A stretch of DNA of 64,000 nt from Tunturibacter empetritectus (GCF_040358985.1 NZ_CP132932.1:1922001-1986000), one strand, 5' to 3'; positions 23,011 to 33,044 are shown, counted from the first letter of the stretch. The notes: generated from the sequence alone by a model not told the origin. Translations and numbers: made by a program.

Positions 23011-26000
23011 AGACGACTGGAAACAAGACGACCGGGAATGGAACTGAAGACACGATGGCTGAGATGAAAGCACCGGCAGGACAACCCGTAGTGGTGACTC
23101 AGATTGCACCGGCGAAGATGACGCTTGCTGAGGTTCATGCCAAGTTGGATGGCAAGACGGGGCGACGCTTCTGGAAGAATCTGGACGAGTTGGCGGATAC
23201 GCCGGCGTTCCACGAGTTGATGAGGGAAGAGTTTCCACGGCAGGCTGGAGCGGGCGAGTGGGTCGATGCGGTAAGTCGGCGTGGCTTCCTGAAGGTGATG
23301 GGCGCGTCGCTGGCGCTGGCGGGGTTGGCGGGTTGTACGAAGCAGCCGGATGAGCCGATCTTTCCGTACATCAAGCAGCCGGAGGATCTGGTTCTTGGCA
23401 AGCCGATGTACTTTGCGACGGCGTATCCGTTCCCGACCGGTGCGATTCCGGTGCTGGTGAAGTCGGATTCGTTCCGGCCGATCAAGGTGGATGGCAATCC
23501 TGAACATCCGATGTCGAAGGGTAAGTCCGACGCCTTTACGCAGGCTACGCTACTTGATCTATACGACCCTGACCGTTCTCAGCATGTGCTGCATCGCGGC
23601 GAAGTTGCGTCGTGGGGCGAGTTTCAGCAGGCGTTTGCTACCGCTGCGAAGAAGACCTCTGGCGGCCAGGGCATTTATTTTCTGAGTGAGACGATTACTT
23701 CGCCGACGCTGGCGGCGCAATGGAAGCAGGTGCAGGCGGCTTATCCTCAGGCAAAGCTGGTGCAGTGGGAGCCGGTGAATCAGGACTCCTCGCGCGCGGC
23801 TTCAAAGGCGGCGTTCGGTAGCTATACGGACACGCAGTACAAGCTGGAAGAGGCAGACGTCATTCTCTCGCTCGATGCGGATTTCCTGGGTGGCATCGCT
23901 CATCCGGGCTTCCTGCCGCTGGCTTCGGGCTATGCGGAACGGCATCGGTATGAAGAGGGTAAGATGATGAACCGGCTGTACGTCGTCGAGACCATGCCGA
24001 CGGTGACGGGGTTCAAGGCGGAGCATCGGCTGGCGCTGAAGCCGAGTGAGATTGCGACGTTCGCGCAGGCGTTGGCGAGCGGCTCCGCTCCGCAAGGCGC
24101 GGGCTTACAGGGTTTTGGACCGGAACAGCAGAAGTTTTTTGCTGCGTTGAGCGCTGATCTGAAGAATAGCGGCGGCAAGTGCGTTGTGATTCCAGGAGAG
24201 CAAGCTTCGCCGACGGTTCATGCAGCGGCTTATGCGCTGAACTCTTCTCTGGGGGCAGTGGGCAAGACGGTGATTTACACCGAGACGGTGAACCCGATGC
24301 CGACCGAACAGGTTGCGGAGCTGAAGTCGCTGGTTGCCGATATGAAGGCTGGCAAGGTGCAATGGCTGGTGATGCTTGGCGTCAATCCGATCTACTCGGC
24401 ACCGTGGGATCTTGGCTTCAGAGACGCATTCGCAAATGTTCCAGTGACGGCGCAGCTTGCCTCGCATGTGGATGAGACGGGTGCGATCTCGAACTGGCAT
24501 ATCAATAGAAGCCACTACCTGGAGAGCTGGTCGGATGCACGGGCCTACGACGGTACGATCTCGATTATTCAGCCGATGATCGACCCGATGTATGGCGGCA
24601 AGTCATCGCATGATGTGTTGCAAGCGCTGCTGGCGGATCCGCAGCAGTCGGCTTATGACGTTGTTGTTGCGAATGCGAAGACCTACACCAAGGGCGACTT
24701 TGCTACCTCGTGGCGTAAGGCTCTCCACGATGGTTGGGTGGAAGGAACTGCGTTCACGGCGAAGGCTGGTGGTGCGAGTAAGAGTGCTGTCGCGTCCTTT
24801 CCCGCTGCTGCTGCTCCGAGTGGACTTGAAGTTTCGTTCCGGCCTGATCCTTCGATCTACGATGGGCGGTTCGCGAATGTGGGGTGGTTGCAGGAGTTGC
24901 CCAAGCAGGTGACGAATCTGAGCTGGGATAACGCGGCCATCATGAGCATTAATACGCTCGCCGACTTGAAGCTCGATGAATCCGATCCAGTGAAGATTTC
25001 GTTGAATGGCCGCGAGGTGATTGCGCCGGCGATGATGATTCCGGGGCATCCTGATGGCGTGATCACGGTTCATCTTGGCTTTGGCCGAGGCGTTGAGGCG
25101 GGTCGTGTTGGTCAGGGCGTCGGCTTCGATGCTTACCAGATTCGCACTACCGATGGGCTGCTATCGGTTTCAGGCGCGACCGCAAAGAAGGTACCGGGAA
25201 CGTACGATCTTTGCATCACGAAGGTCCACAACATCGAGCATCGCGGCAGCTTTGCGCAGCACGATCTGGAGAAGCCACTCTCGGATAAAGACGGTGTGTA
25301 CTCCCTGGCTGGGCATGAGGCGGAGGAGCGATCGATCATCCGCTACGCCACGCTCGATGAGGTGAAGAAGAATCCGAACTTCGCTCACGAGGGCGGGACA
25401 AGCGGAACGCTGATCGATAAGGTAGGGTATTCGCCGCAGGGTGAGAAGGTTCCGCACGACAACTCGTTCTTCCCGGATAACTGGAACTACGAGAAGCAGG
25501 ATCCGTCGACGCTGAAGATTCAAAATGCGTGGGGCATGGCGATTGACCTGAACAGCTGCATCGGTTGCAACGCCTGCATTGTTAGTTGCTATGCGGAGAA
25601 CAACATTCCTGTCGTGGGTCGCGAGCAGGTGAAGGTTGGGCGCAACATGCAGTGGCTGCGTATCGATACCTACTTTGAGGGCGATCTACATGCTCCAAAG
25701 GCGCACTTTCAGCCGATGGCCTGCCAGCACTGCGAAAACGCAGGTTGTGAACAGGTCTGCCCAGTGGGCGCTACGGTGCATACGCCGGAGGGGATCAACA
25801 CGATGGTTTACAACCGCTGCGTGGGGACCCGTTACTGCTCCAATAACTGCCCGTATAAGGTTCGCCGGTTCAACTTCCTGTTGTACTCGGACTATGACAC
25901 GGAGAGCCTCAAGTTCATGCGGAATCCTGACGTGTCGGTTCGTTCGCGCGGCGTAATGGAGAAGTGCAGCTACTGCGTGCAGCGAATTGAGGCAGTGAAG

Positions 26001-26231
26001 ATTGTGGCGGATAAGGAAAACCGCGAGATTCGTGACGGCGAGATTGTGACGGCATGCCAGCAGGCCTGCCCGACCAGCGCTATTACGTTCGGCAATATCA
26101 ACGACAAGGCAAGCAACGTGGCAAAGGCCAAGGCTGAGGAGCGCGATTACCAGGTACTCGCCGATCTCAACTTCCGTCCGCGCACCACCTATACGGCCGG
26201 AGTCATCAACCCGCACCCGGAGCTGGCATAA
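23007..26231 (+). CDS. actB: Alternative Complex III iron-sulfur subunit ActB
   Basis: A 1074-aa fusion of a molybdopterin-oxidoreductase-like domain and a ferredoxin-like domain. A Tat-type signal is embedded after about 90 residues (SRRGFLK 90-96, then LAGLAGC, a possible lipobox Cys110). The long middle (about 110-750) is the Mo-enzyme-like fold; in known ActB it binds no molybdenum. The C-terminal part has the cysteine clusters CIGCNACIVSC, CQHCENAGCEQVCP, CVGTRYCSNNCP, CSYCVQR and CQQACP for [4Fe-4S]/[3Fe-4S] centres. Start ATG 23007 overlaps the actA stop, suggesting translational coupling; ATG 23055 is an alternative. Confidence 0.95.
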   Translation: MKTTGNKTTGNGTEDTMAEMKAPAGQPVVVTQIAPAKMTLAEVHAKLDGKTGRRFWKNLDELADTPAFHELMREEFPRQAGAGEWVDAVSRRGFLKVMGASLALAGLAGCTKQPDEPIFPYIKQPEDLVLGKPMYFATAYPFPTGAIPVLVKSDSFRPIKVDGNPEHPMSKGKSDAFTQATLLDLYDPDRSQHVLHRGEVASWGEFQQAFATAAKKTSGGQGIYFLSETITSPTLAAQWKQVQAAYPQAKLVQWEPVNQDSSRAASKAAFGSYTDTQYKLEEADVILSLDADFLGGIAHPGFLPLASGYAERHRYEEGKMMNRLYVVETMPTVTGFKAEHRLALKPSEIATFAQALASGSAPQGAGLQGFGPEQQKFFAALSADLKNSGGKCVVIPGEQASPTVHAAAYALNSSLGAVGKTVIYTETVNPMPTEQVAELKSLVADMKAGKVQWLVMLGVNPIYSAPWDLGFRDAFANVPVTAQLASHVDETGAISNWHINRSHYLESWSDARAYDGTISIIQPMIDPMYGGKSSHDVLQALLADPQQSAYDVVVANAKTYTKGDFATSWRKALHDGWVEGTAFTAKAGGASKSAVASFPAAAAPSGLEVSFRPDPSIYDGRFANVGWLQELPKQVTNLSWDNAAIMSINTLADLKLDESDPVKISLNGREVIAPAMMIPGHPDGVITVHLGFGRGVEAGRVGQGVGFDAYQIRTTDGLLSVSGATAKKVPGTYDLCITKVHNIEHRGSFAQHDLEKPLSDKDGVYSLAGHEAEERSIIRYATLDEVKKNPNFAHEGGTSGTLIDKVGYSPQGEKVPHDNSFFPDNWNYEKQDPSTLKIQNAWGMAIDLNSCIGCNACIVSCYAENNIPVVGREQVKVGRNMQWLRIDTYFEGDLHAPKAHFQPMACQHCENAGCEQVCPVGATVHTPEGINTMVYNRCVGTRYCSNNCPYKVRRFNFLLYSDYDTESLKFMRNPDVSVRSRGVMEKCSYCVQRIEAVKIVADKENREIRDGEIVTACQQACPTSAITFGNINDKASNVAKAKAEERDYQVLADLNFRPRTTYTAGVINPHPELA

Positions 26232-27673
26232 TGGCGACTAAAGGACCCATGCAGGACCCGAGCGTCGATCCCATGATCGACCCGCGTACCGGCGAATACG
26301 CGGTAATCGCGCCGGGCCATAACTTCAAGTCGGTGACGCAGAAGATTGCGGGTATCGTGCTGACGTCGAACACTCCGCTGGGCTGGTTCTTTGGCCTGAT
26401 GGTAGGCGGTGGCGTGGCCATGGGCGTGGTGGTCGGCTGTACCTGGCTGTTCCTGAAGGGCGTCGGAATCTGGGGCGTCACGATTCCGGGCGCATGGGGA
26501 TTCGCCATCATCAACTTTGTGTGGTGGATCGGTATCGGCCACGCGGGCACGCTGATCTCGGCGATTCTGCTGCTGTTCAAGCAGACCTGGCGTAACTCGA
26601 TCAACCGGTTTGCTGAGGCGATGACGATCTTTGCCGTGGTCTGCGCAGGAACGTTTCCTCTAATTCACGTTGGTCGCCCGTGGTTGGCGTACTGGCTCTT
26701 CCCTTACCCGAACACAATGAACGTGTGGCCGCAGTTCCGCAGCCCGCTGGCCTGGGACGTTTTTGCGGTTTCGACGTATGCCTCGATCTCGATCATCTTC
26801 TGGTATATCGGAATGATTCCCGACTTTGGGACACTGCGCGACCGGGCTACGATGCCGGCGGCGAAGTACTTCTATGGGATGCTGTCGCTGGGCTGGCGTG
26901 GTTCGACCCGACACTGGATCCGCTATGAGTCAGCTTCCCTGCTGTTGGCTGGCCTTTCAACGCCACTGGTGCTCTCGGTGCATACGGTCATCAGCTTCGA
27001 CTTCGCGGTGGCGGCGCTGGCGGGGTGGCATACGACGATCTTCCCGCCATACTTCGTTGCCGGTGCAGTGTACTCGGGTTTTGCCATGGTGCTGACGCTG
27101 GCGATTCCGATCCGCAAGTTCTACCACATGGAAGATCTGGTGACGCTGCGGCACCTGGACAACATGGCGAAGGTGATGCTGGCGACGGGTTCGATTGTGG
27201 CTTACGGCTACGGCATGGAGGTCTTCATGGCGTGGTATTCGGCCAGCCACTGGGAGTTCTTCATGATGTGGAACCGTATGTTCGGGCCGATGGGCTGGGC
27301 GTACTGGATCCTGATCCTGACTAACATCGCGATTCCGCTGACGACGCTCTGGTCGCGCAAGCTGCGGGTGAATGTGACGTTCCTGTTTATCCTGTCGCTC
27401 ATCGTGAATACGGGTATGTGGTTTGAGCGCTTTGTCATCGTGGTTACCAGCCTCTACCGCGAGTATCTGCCTTCGAGCTGGGGTACCTACCGCGCGACGA
27501 AGTGGGACTACATGATTTACGTGGGAACGATGGGCCTGTTTACGTTCCTGTTCTTCCTGTTTGTTCGGTTCCTGCCGATGATTCCGATGTCCGAGATTCG
27601 AATGATGCTGCCGCAGACGAAGGTAACGCCTGGCGGAGCCAATGCCGAAACGATCAGTGAGGAGTCCGCCTAA
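26231..27673 (+). CDS. actC: Alternative Complex III membrane subunit ActC (NrfD family)
   Basis: A 480-aa polytopic membrane protein of the NrfD/PsrC family that holds the quinol site of the complex. About ten hydrophobic helices are visible, with family segments such as WWIGIGHAGTLISAILLLFKQ, PLIHVGRPWLAYWLFPYPN, and SVHTVISFDFAVA plus AGWHTTIFPPYFVAGA (written in parts). The A of its ATG is the last base of the actB stop (TAATG), so expression is coupled. Length is normal for ActC. Confidence 0.95.
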   Translation: MATKGPMQDPSVDPMIDPRTGEYAVIAPGHNFKSVTQKIAGIVLTSNTPLGWFFGLMVGGGVAMGVVVGCTWLFLKGVGIWGVTIPGAWGFAIINFVWWIGIGHAGTLISAILLLFKQTWRNSINRFAEAMTIFAVVCAGTFPLIHVGRPWLAYWLFPYPNTMNVWPQFRSPLAWDVFAVSTYASISIIFWYIGMIPDFGTLRDRATMPAAKYFYGMLSLGWRGSTRHWIRYESASLLLAGLSTPLVLSVHTVISFDFAVAALAGWHTTIFPPYFVAGAVYSGFAMVLTLAIPIRKFYHMEDLVTLRHLDNMAKVMLATGSIVAYGYGMEVFMAWYSASHWEFFMMWNRMFGPMGWAYWILILTNIAIPLTTLWSRKLRVNVTFLFILSLIVNTGMWFERFVIVVTSLYREYLPSSWGTYRATKWDYMIYVGTMGLFTFLFFLFVRFLPMIPMSEIRMMLPQTKVTPGGANAETISEESA

Positions 27674-28215
27674 TGCCGCCGCGCGAAGGAATTTACGGAA
27701 TGCTGGCCGAGTTTAATACGCCCAGCGAGTTAGTGTATGCGACTCAAGAGGCGCATCGTGCGGGCTATCGACGCATGGAGTGCTACACGCCGTATCCGGT
27801 GGAAGAGGCGGCTGAGGCGCTGCACTTCCATAAGACGCGGGTGCCGATGGTGTGCCTGATCGGTGGCTTGATGGGAGTAACGACGGCGTTTCTGATGGAG
27901 ACCTGGATCAATGTGTGGGCGTATCCGTTGAATATCGCCGGCCGGCCGTTATTTTCCTGGCCTGCGTTTATTATTCCCGCCTACGAGTGGACGATTTTAT
28001 TCGCCGGTTTTTCGGCGGCTCTCGGAATGCTCGCACTGAATGGTCTGCCGCAGCTTTATCATCCGGTCTTCAACGCGCCGAACTTCAGGAATGGCGCGAC
28101 GACCGATAAGTTCTTCCTGTGTCTCGAGGCGGTTGATCCGAAGTTCTCGTTGAGCGAGACGCGGACGTTTCTTGAGCAGTTCCCTGCGGTCTCCGTGGTG
28201 GAGGTGGATCATTAA
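27673..28215 (+). CDS. actD: Alternative Complex III subunit ActD (DUF3341)
   Basis: A 180-aa membrane subunit. The N-terminal DUF3341 part (GIYGMLAEFNTPSELVYATQ, YRRMECYTPYPVEE) is followed by two transmembrane helices (about 56-80 and 98-122) and a soluble end (VEAVDPKFSLSETRTFLEQF). ActD anchors and contacts ActC; it has no cofactor. It is joined to actC by TAATG. The sequence GGAGG near its 3' end (28200-28204) probably serves as ribosome site for actE. Confidence 0.94.
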   Translation: MPPREGIYGMLAEFNTPSELVYATQEAHRAGYRRMECYTPYPVEEAAEALHFHKTRVPMVCLIGGLMGVTTAFLMETWINVWAYPLNIAGRPLFSWPAFIIPAYEWTILFAGFSAALGMLALNGLPQLYHPVFNAPNFRNGATTDKFFLCLEAVDPKFSLSETRTFLEQFPAVSVVEVDH

Positions 28216-28228
28216 TACGCAAGTAAGA

Positions 28229-29005
28229 TTGACATCCCGACGCCTTGGCCTCGCCACTGCAGCATTGTCTCTGCTGGTGGTGACGGGCTGCCGTCAGGAT
28301 ATGCATAATCAGCCGAAGTTTTACCCGCAACGTGGCACAGACTTCTATGCGGATGGCCGTTCGGTGCGTCCGCAGGTCGAGGATACGGTTGCTCGGAATC
28401 AGCTCCATGAAGATGCCTACTTTTATACCGGGCTGGTAAATGGAAAAGAGGGTGATGGTATGCCCTTCCCGGCGACCATGCAGGTGCTCGAGCGGGGGCA
28501 GGAGCGTTACAACGTCTACTGCACGCCGTGCCACTCGCGGGTTGGCAATGGGATTGGAATGATTGTGCAGCGCGGGTACTCGAAGGCTGGCAGCTTTCAT
28601 TCGGCTCGGCTCGAGACTGCTCCGCTCGGACACTTCTTCCATGTGATCTCGAATGGGTATGGTTCCATGCCTGATTATTCGGCGCAGATCGTGCCGGCGG
28701 ATCGCTGGGCGATTGTCGCTTATATCAAGGCACTGCAGCTGAGCCAGAAGGCGACGCAGGCTGACGTGGCGTCCGGATCTCATGTTGAGTCGCTTGCCAG
28801 CATCGCCGAACGGGAGGGTTTGCCGGCCTCCTTCGCCGATGAGTGGGTGCTACCGCCAACGGCTGTGACGGGCACGCCCGACAATGGACTTTATGTGCTC
28901 CCTGTCACAGGAGCCGGAGCTGCTGGAACTACGGCGGCTGCTCCATCACGAAACAACGCAGCTGCGCCGGCGGCGTCTGCCGGACAAACCGCACCGAAGC
29001 AGTAA
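28229..29005 (+). CDS. actE: Alternative Complex III monoheme cytochrome c subunit ActE
   Basis: A lipoprotein monoheme cytochrome (about 258 aa). The signal peptide MTSRRLGLATAALSLLVVTG is followed by lipobox Cys21. The single heme site is CTPCH at 98-102, within ERYNVYCTPCHSRVGNG, and the axial Met is probably in GSMPDYSAQI. The C-terminal tail is Ala/Thr/Pro-rich. TTG 28229 is used here, but its ribosome site is weak. ATT at 28211 overlaps the actD stop, lies 6 nt after GGAGG and would add INTQVR before the signal; this unusual start is possible. ActE carries electrons from the complex to the oxidase. Confidence 0.9.
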   Translation: MTSRRLGLATAALSLLVVTGCRQDMHNQPKFYPQRGTDFYADGRSVRPQVEDTVARNQLHEDAYFYTGLVNGKEGDGMPFPATMQVLERGQERYNVYCTPCHSRVGNGIGMIVQRGYSKAGSFHSARLETAPLGHFFHVISNGYGSMPDYSAQIVPADRWAIVAYIKALQLSQKATQADVASGSHVESLASIAEREGLPASFADEWVLPPTAVTGTPDNGLYVLPVTGAGAAGTTAAAPSRNNAAAPAASAGQTAPKQ

Positions 29006-29038
29006 CCTCGGAAGCTTCCGAACGAAGGCTTGAAACGC

Positions 29039-30373
29039 ATGTCATCTGGACACGAACATAACGGCGGGCAACACGATCACTCCCACCACGGGCCGCGAGT
29101 ACTGCCTGCGTCGCTGGCTGCGCCGGAGATTCTCTCGGCGTGGCGGATGCGCGCGCTGATTGTCTTTGCGGTTGCCTCGATTCTGTCGATCTTCTTCGCC
29201 TTCACCCATGAGGGAAAGAATCATATCCTCCGCGCCTACCTGTTGGGCTACATGATCTGCTTCAGCTTTGCGGGTGGTGGGCTGGTGATGTTGATGCTGC
29301 AGTATGTCAGCGGAGGCAAGTGGGGCCTGCTGCTTCGGCGCCCGCTAGAGGCGATGTCGCGCACGATCTGGCTGGTGGGCCTTATGTTCGTGCCGATCAT
29401 CTTCCTGTGGAAGCATCTGTATCAGTGGGCAGCGTTCCCGACAGCTGGAGCCGTGGCTCAGGCGTTGTCGAATCATGCCGTGTCGCTTGAGCAGGCGATG
29501 ACGCTCAACGACAAGAGGGCCATGTTGAATCCGGCAGCCGCAATCTTCCAGACGGTCGTGATCTTTGCGATCCTCGGCCTGTTCGTGTTTCTACTGAACA
29601 AATGGTCGCTTCAGCGCGACGCCGATCCAGCGCGCGGGACTGAGCCAAGTTTTGATCGCTGGCGGGTGAAGTTTGAGAATCTGAGCGGCATTGGCATTTT
29701 GATCTACGTCATTCTGCTCACTGATGGCGCGATCGTCTGGATCAAGTCACTGGACATCACCTGGTACTCGTCGATCTGGGGTTTGCAGTTCCTGGTCGGG
29801 CAAGGGTACGCTGTGCTCGCGCTCGGCATTCTGACGGTGATTCTGCTTTCGCGGTTTGAGCCGATGAAGACGATGCTGAGGGCGACGGAGCAGCACGACC
29901 TGGGCAAGCTGGCATTTGCGTTTGTGATGCTCAATATCTACCTTTGCTTTGCCGAGTTCCTGATTATCTGGTCGGGCAACGTGCCGGACGAGATTCCTTG
30001 GTACCTGAATCGAATTCATGGTGGATGGTGGTATGTCTGCTCTCTGGACTTCATCTGCCACTGGCTGATTCCCTTCTGCCTGCTGCTATCGCGCGACCTG
30101 AAGCGGAACAAGCAGAAGATGATCTGGCTGACGTGCTTCATGATCTTTGCGCGCTGCGTGGATATGTTCTGGCTGATTGAGCCGAACTTCGCCGATGCCG
30201 CGGGTAATCTTCACCTAGCCGGGAATGTTGGAATTCTTGCCTATATCACTGTGCCCGTAGCTGTGATCTCGCTGTGGGCGGCTTACTACATGACGCAACT
30301 GCAAGCACGTCCTTTGCTCAATGTGAACGATCCTCACGTTGAAGAGATGTTGGAGCCTGAACATGCCCACTAA
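29039..30373 (+). CDS. actF: Alternative Complex III membrane subunit ActF (NrfD-like)
   Basis: A 444-aa polytopic membrane protein paralogous to ActC, with a His-rich N-terminal tail (SSGHEHNGGQHDHSHHG) and about ten hydrophobic helices (for example FAVASILSIFFAF, GYMICFSFAGGGLVMLML, LVGLMFVPIIFLWKHLYQW). Conserved polar parts include PDEIPWYLNRI and HGGWWYVC. In known complexes ActF completes the membrane core. ATG 29039 was chosen over TTG 29030, since GAAGG (29024-29028) is 10 nt upstream. The gene overlaps the next one by 11 bases. Confidence 0.94.
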   Translation: MSSGHEHNGGQHDHSHHGPRVLPASLAAPEILSAWRMRALIVFAVASILSIFFAFTHEGKNHILRAYLLGYMICFSFAGGGLVMLMLQYVSGGKWGLLLRRPLEAMSRTIWLVGLMFVPIIFLWKHLYQWAAFPTAGAVAQALSNHAVSLEQAMTLNDKRAMLNPAAAIFQTVVIFAILGLFVFLLNKWSLQRDADPARGTEPSFDRWRVKFENLSGIGILIYVILLTDGAIVWIKSLDITWYSSIWGLQFLVGQGYAVLALGILTVILLSRFEPMKTMLRATEQHDLGKLAFAFVMLNIYLCFAEFLIIWSGNVPDEIPWYLNRIHGGWWYVCSLDFICHWLIPFCLLLSRDLKRNKQKMIWLTCFMIFARCVDMFWLIEPNFADAAGNLHLAGNVGILAYITVPVAVISLWAAYYMTQLQARPLLNVNDPHVEEMLEPEHAH

Positions 30374-31055
30374 CGATCACGAGATGCATCAAACGCCGGG
30401 CCCGCACGACCAGCATGTTCGCGATGCTGACTCGCCGGGATATGAGACGACCGACGTCAACGCCGGCGGTGTGGCTGTGTTTCTGGCTGGCCTGTTCGGG
30501 TTCGTGCTGGTCTTCTTTGTCTTCTGCTTTGTGATGGGTAAGGTCATCAACTCGGCGATTGAAAAATCGGATGGGCCAACGACCAAGTGGAACAAGCTGT
30601 CGGACTTTGCTGGTGCGGAGACGACCAACGGCAAACGTCAGGACCTGGCCAGCAACCCGGAGATGCAGCAGAAAGAGTTTCAGCAGATGACGTCGACCTT
30701 TCCGGAGCCACGCCTGGATATCGATGACGGCAACCAGGCGACGGCAGATATGCATGCCCGCGAGGATCTGCTGCTTGACAACTACAGCGTAACTCCTGCG
30801 GAGAATGGCTCGATTCGGATTCCTATCTCTCGTGCGATGGAGTTGATTGTGCAGCGTGGTCTCCCGGTCAATAGCCAGGCGGCAGCGGCTACGGTCGAGA
30901 TGGCTGGAGACGAGAAGCCGGTGGTTTTGGCTCCGTTAACCTCTGGATTTGCCCGAACCGGATATGAGCTTGAGGTCATAGAAGCGCGGGAACAAAAGAT
31001 GAGCTATGGCAAAGCGGAAGCAGCTAACCAGGCAGAGCTTGCCCCAACGAAGTAA
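30363..31055 (+). CDS. Small membrane protein conserved in place within the act-cox operon, function unknown
   Basis: A 230-aa protein with a His/Asp-rich N-terminus, one transmembrane helix (about 37-58: VAVFLAGLFGFVLVFFVFCF) and a soluble domain of about 170 residues. That domain has a conserved-looking middle (EPRLDIDD, ADMHAREDLLLDNYSVTPAENGSIRIPISRAMELIVQRGLPV) resembling sequence found near oxidase genes in other act operons. No heme, iron or copper motif is present. The ATG lies inside the actF end (11-base overlap), so it is co-translated. It may be an accessory subunit or assembly factor linking the complex with the oxidase; this is inference. Confidence 0.85.
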   Translation: MPTNDHEMHQTPGPHDQHVRDADSPGYETTDVNAGGVAVFLAGLFGFVLVFFVFCFVMGKVINSAIEKSDGPTTKWNKLSDFAGAETTNGKRQDLASNPEMQQKEFQQMTSTFPEPRLDIDDGNQATADMHAREDLLLDNYSVTPAENGSIRIPISRAMELIVQRGLPVNSQAAAATVEMAGDEKPVVLAPLTSGFARTGYELEVIEAREQKMSYGKAEAANQAELAPTK

Positions 31056-31092
31056 AAATTTGCGCTGGCAGATTTAGCATAGAGAGAGATAT

Positions 31093-31998
31093 ATGAGATA
31101 CGGGCGGACAATTCGGGGTGGGTGGCAGGCGGCAATTTTCTGCTGCGCGCTGTTGAGCGCCCCCCTGTTTGCCCAAGTCACAAGCTACGGGGATAAGCAG
31201 AGTGGCGATAACTCCGGCGATCAGCTGCCGCAGGTGCTGCAGAAGGTTGGGGTTTCGCAGCATCTGAACCAACAGCTTCCACTGGACGCTTCGTTTGTGG
31301 ACGACACAGGGAAGACTGTAAAGCTGGGTGACTACTTTGGAAAACATCCCGCGATTCTTTCGCTGGTCTATTACAACTGCCCCATGTTGTGCTCTGAGGA
31401 GCTGGACGGACTGACCGGTGCGTTGGAGATGGTGAAGCTCGCGCCTGGGAAAGATTTCGATGTGGTCATCATCAGCATCGACCCCAGCGAGACGCCGGAG
31501 ACTGCAGCTGCGAAGAAGGCTTTTTATGTAAAGCGTTATGGGCGCCCCGAGACGGCTTCCGGCTGGCACTTCCTTACAGGGCAGCGTCCGGCGATTGATG
31601 CGGTGACGAATGCGGTCGGGTTTGGATATGTCAAGGTTCCGGGACCCGATGGCAAGCTGACGCAGTTTGCTCACGCCAGTTCGATTGAGATTGTTACGAC
31701 AGACGGAAAGCTGGCGCAGTACTACCTCGGCGTGGAGTACTCCCCGAAGGACATACTGCTGGGCTTGATCGATGCTTCGGGCAACAAGATTGGTTCTCCG
31801 GTTGCGAACATTTTGACCTACTGCTATCACTACGATCCGCAGACGAACAAGCAATCCCTAAGAATCGCCCGCGTGGTGCAGCTCGGCGGGATCGTAACGG
31901 TGGCAGGGCTTGGCGGATTCATGTTTTTGATGTTCCGGAAAGATGTCAACTCCGCGCGCGAACACGACCTGACTAAGAAAGAAACGGATAAAGGGTAA
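31093..31998 (+). CDS. SCO1/SenC copper chaperone
   Basis: A 301-aa thioredoxin-fold protein that helps build the CuA centre of the oxidase. It has a signal peptide (about 1-27, ending PLFAQ). The copper-binding CxxxC is Cys96-PML-Cys100 (YYNCPMLCSEE), and the third ligand is His194 in QFAHASSIE. IISIDPSETPETA is typical of the family. Unusually long C-terminally: it ends with a hydrophobic helix (about 260-280) and a charged tail, so it is probably a membrane-anchored periplasmic protein. It lies directly before coxB, its client. Confidence 0.93.
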   Translation: MRYGRTIRGGWQAAIFCCALLSAPLFAQVTSYGDKQSGDNSGDQLPQVLQKVGVSQHLNQQLPLDASFVDDTGKTVKLGDYFGKHPAILSLVYYNCPMLCSEELDGLTGALEMVKLAPGKDFDVVIISIDPSETPETAAAKKAFYVKRYGRPETASGWHFLTGQRPAIDAVTNAVGFGYVKVPGPDGKLTQFAHASSIEIVTTDGKLAQYYLGVEYSPKDILLGLIDASGNKIGSPVANILTYCYHYDPQTNKQSLRIARVVQLGGIVTVAGLGGFMFLMFRKDVNSAREHDLTKKETDKG

Positions 31999-32000
31999 CG

Positions 32001-33044
32001 ATGCATATCAGTCCAGTCCTGTGGCAATTTTTGGTGAAGTGGCTCAACGCTTCGGCGCTCTTTCCGCGCGAGGCATCGACCATCGCGCCCTACGCTGACG
32101 CGCTCTACTTCTTCCTGCTGTTGATCACGGTGGTTGGTCTGGTGCTGGTAGGCGTCCTGGTCTTCGGCTTCTCGATTCGCTATCGCAAGGAGAAGCACCC
32201 GGTCGCGGTCCAGGTGGAGGGCTCGACGCTGCTTGAGGCGACCTGGACCATCATTCCTCTCGCTCTGTTCCTGATTGTGTTTGTCTGGGGCGCATTGTTG
32301 TACTTCCGCATCTACAATCCTCCGACCAATGCGATGAATATCTATGTGGTCGGCAAGCAGTGGATGTGGAAGGCGGAGCATCCCGGCGGCCAGCACGAGA
32401 TCAACGCGCTGCATGTGCCAACCGGCCGTCCCGTGCAGTTGACGATGATCTCGCAGGATGTATTTCACAGCTTTTCTATTCCCGACTTCCGCGTAAAGCG
32501 CGAGGTGATTCCGGGGCGCTACTCGACGGTCTGGTTCCAGGCCACAACTCCGGGAACTTACCATATCTTCTGCACGCAATATTGCGGGACGAATCACTCG
32601 GCGATGATTGGCGAAGTCACTGTATTAAGTCCGGATGACTACGACAAGTGGACACAGGAGTCCACCAGCGGGATGTCGCTAGCTCAAAATGGCGAGAGAC
32701 TCTTTGCCAGTATGGGGTGCAACGCATGCCATTCGGGAAGTGCTGCGGCGCGTGGGCCAAATCTTGCGGGTGTTTACGGCTCGAAGCTACAACTGGCCAG
32801 CGGGTCGCAGGTTCTGGTCAACGATGCGTATCTCCGTGACTCGATCCTGAATCCTTCGCAACATATTACGGCTGGATATGCGCCGATTATGCCGACCTAT
32901 CAGGGACAGATCAGTGAAGACGGCCTGATCGATCTGGTCGAGTACATCAAAGCTATGCAGAACAACTACCGTGTGCAGCAGACGCTGACCACGTCACAGT
33001 CGAACCAAGCGGCGCCGACAACGCCAGGGACGGTGAAGCCATGA
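32001..33044 (+). CDS. coxB: Cytochrome c oxidase subunit II fused to cytochrome c (caa3 type)
   Basis: A 347-aa subunit with two N-terminal membrane helices (about 32-58 and 80-102) and a CuA cupredoxin domain. CuA ligands are His156, Cys191, Cys195, His199 and Met202 ([12 protein letters not shown]). After a linker, a cytochrome c domain carries CNACH at 240-244 and a probable axial Met in YAPIMPTY. The fusion defines caa3-type oxidases, which take electrons without a separate cytochrome c. Its stop overlaps the coxA start by ATGA. Confidence 0.96.
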   Translation: MHISPVLWQFLVKWLNASALFPREASTIAPYADALYFFLLLITVVGLVLVGVLVFGFSIRYRKEKHPVAVQVEGSTLLEATWTIIPLALFLIVFVWGALLYFRIYNPPTNAMNIYVVGKQWMWKAEHPGGQHEINALHVPTGRPVQLTMISQDVFHSFSIPDFRVKREVIPGRYSTVWFQATTPGTYHIFCTQYCGTNHSAMIGEVTVLSPDDYDKWTQESTSGMSLAQNGERLFASMGCNACHSGSAAARGPNLAGVYGSKLQLASGSQVLVNDAYLRDSILNPSQHITAGYAPIMPTYQGQISEDGLIDLVEYIKAMQNNYRVQQTLTTSQSNQAAPTTPGTVKP

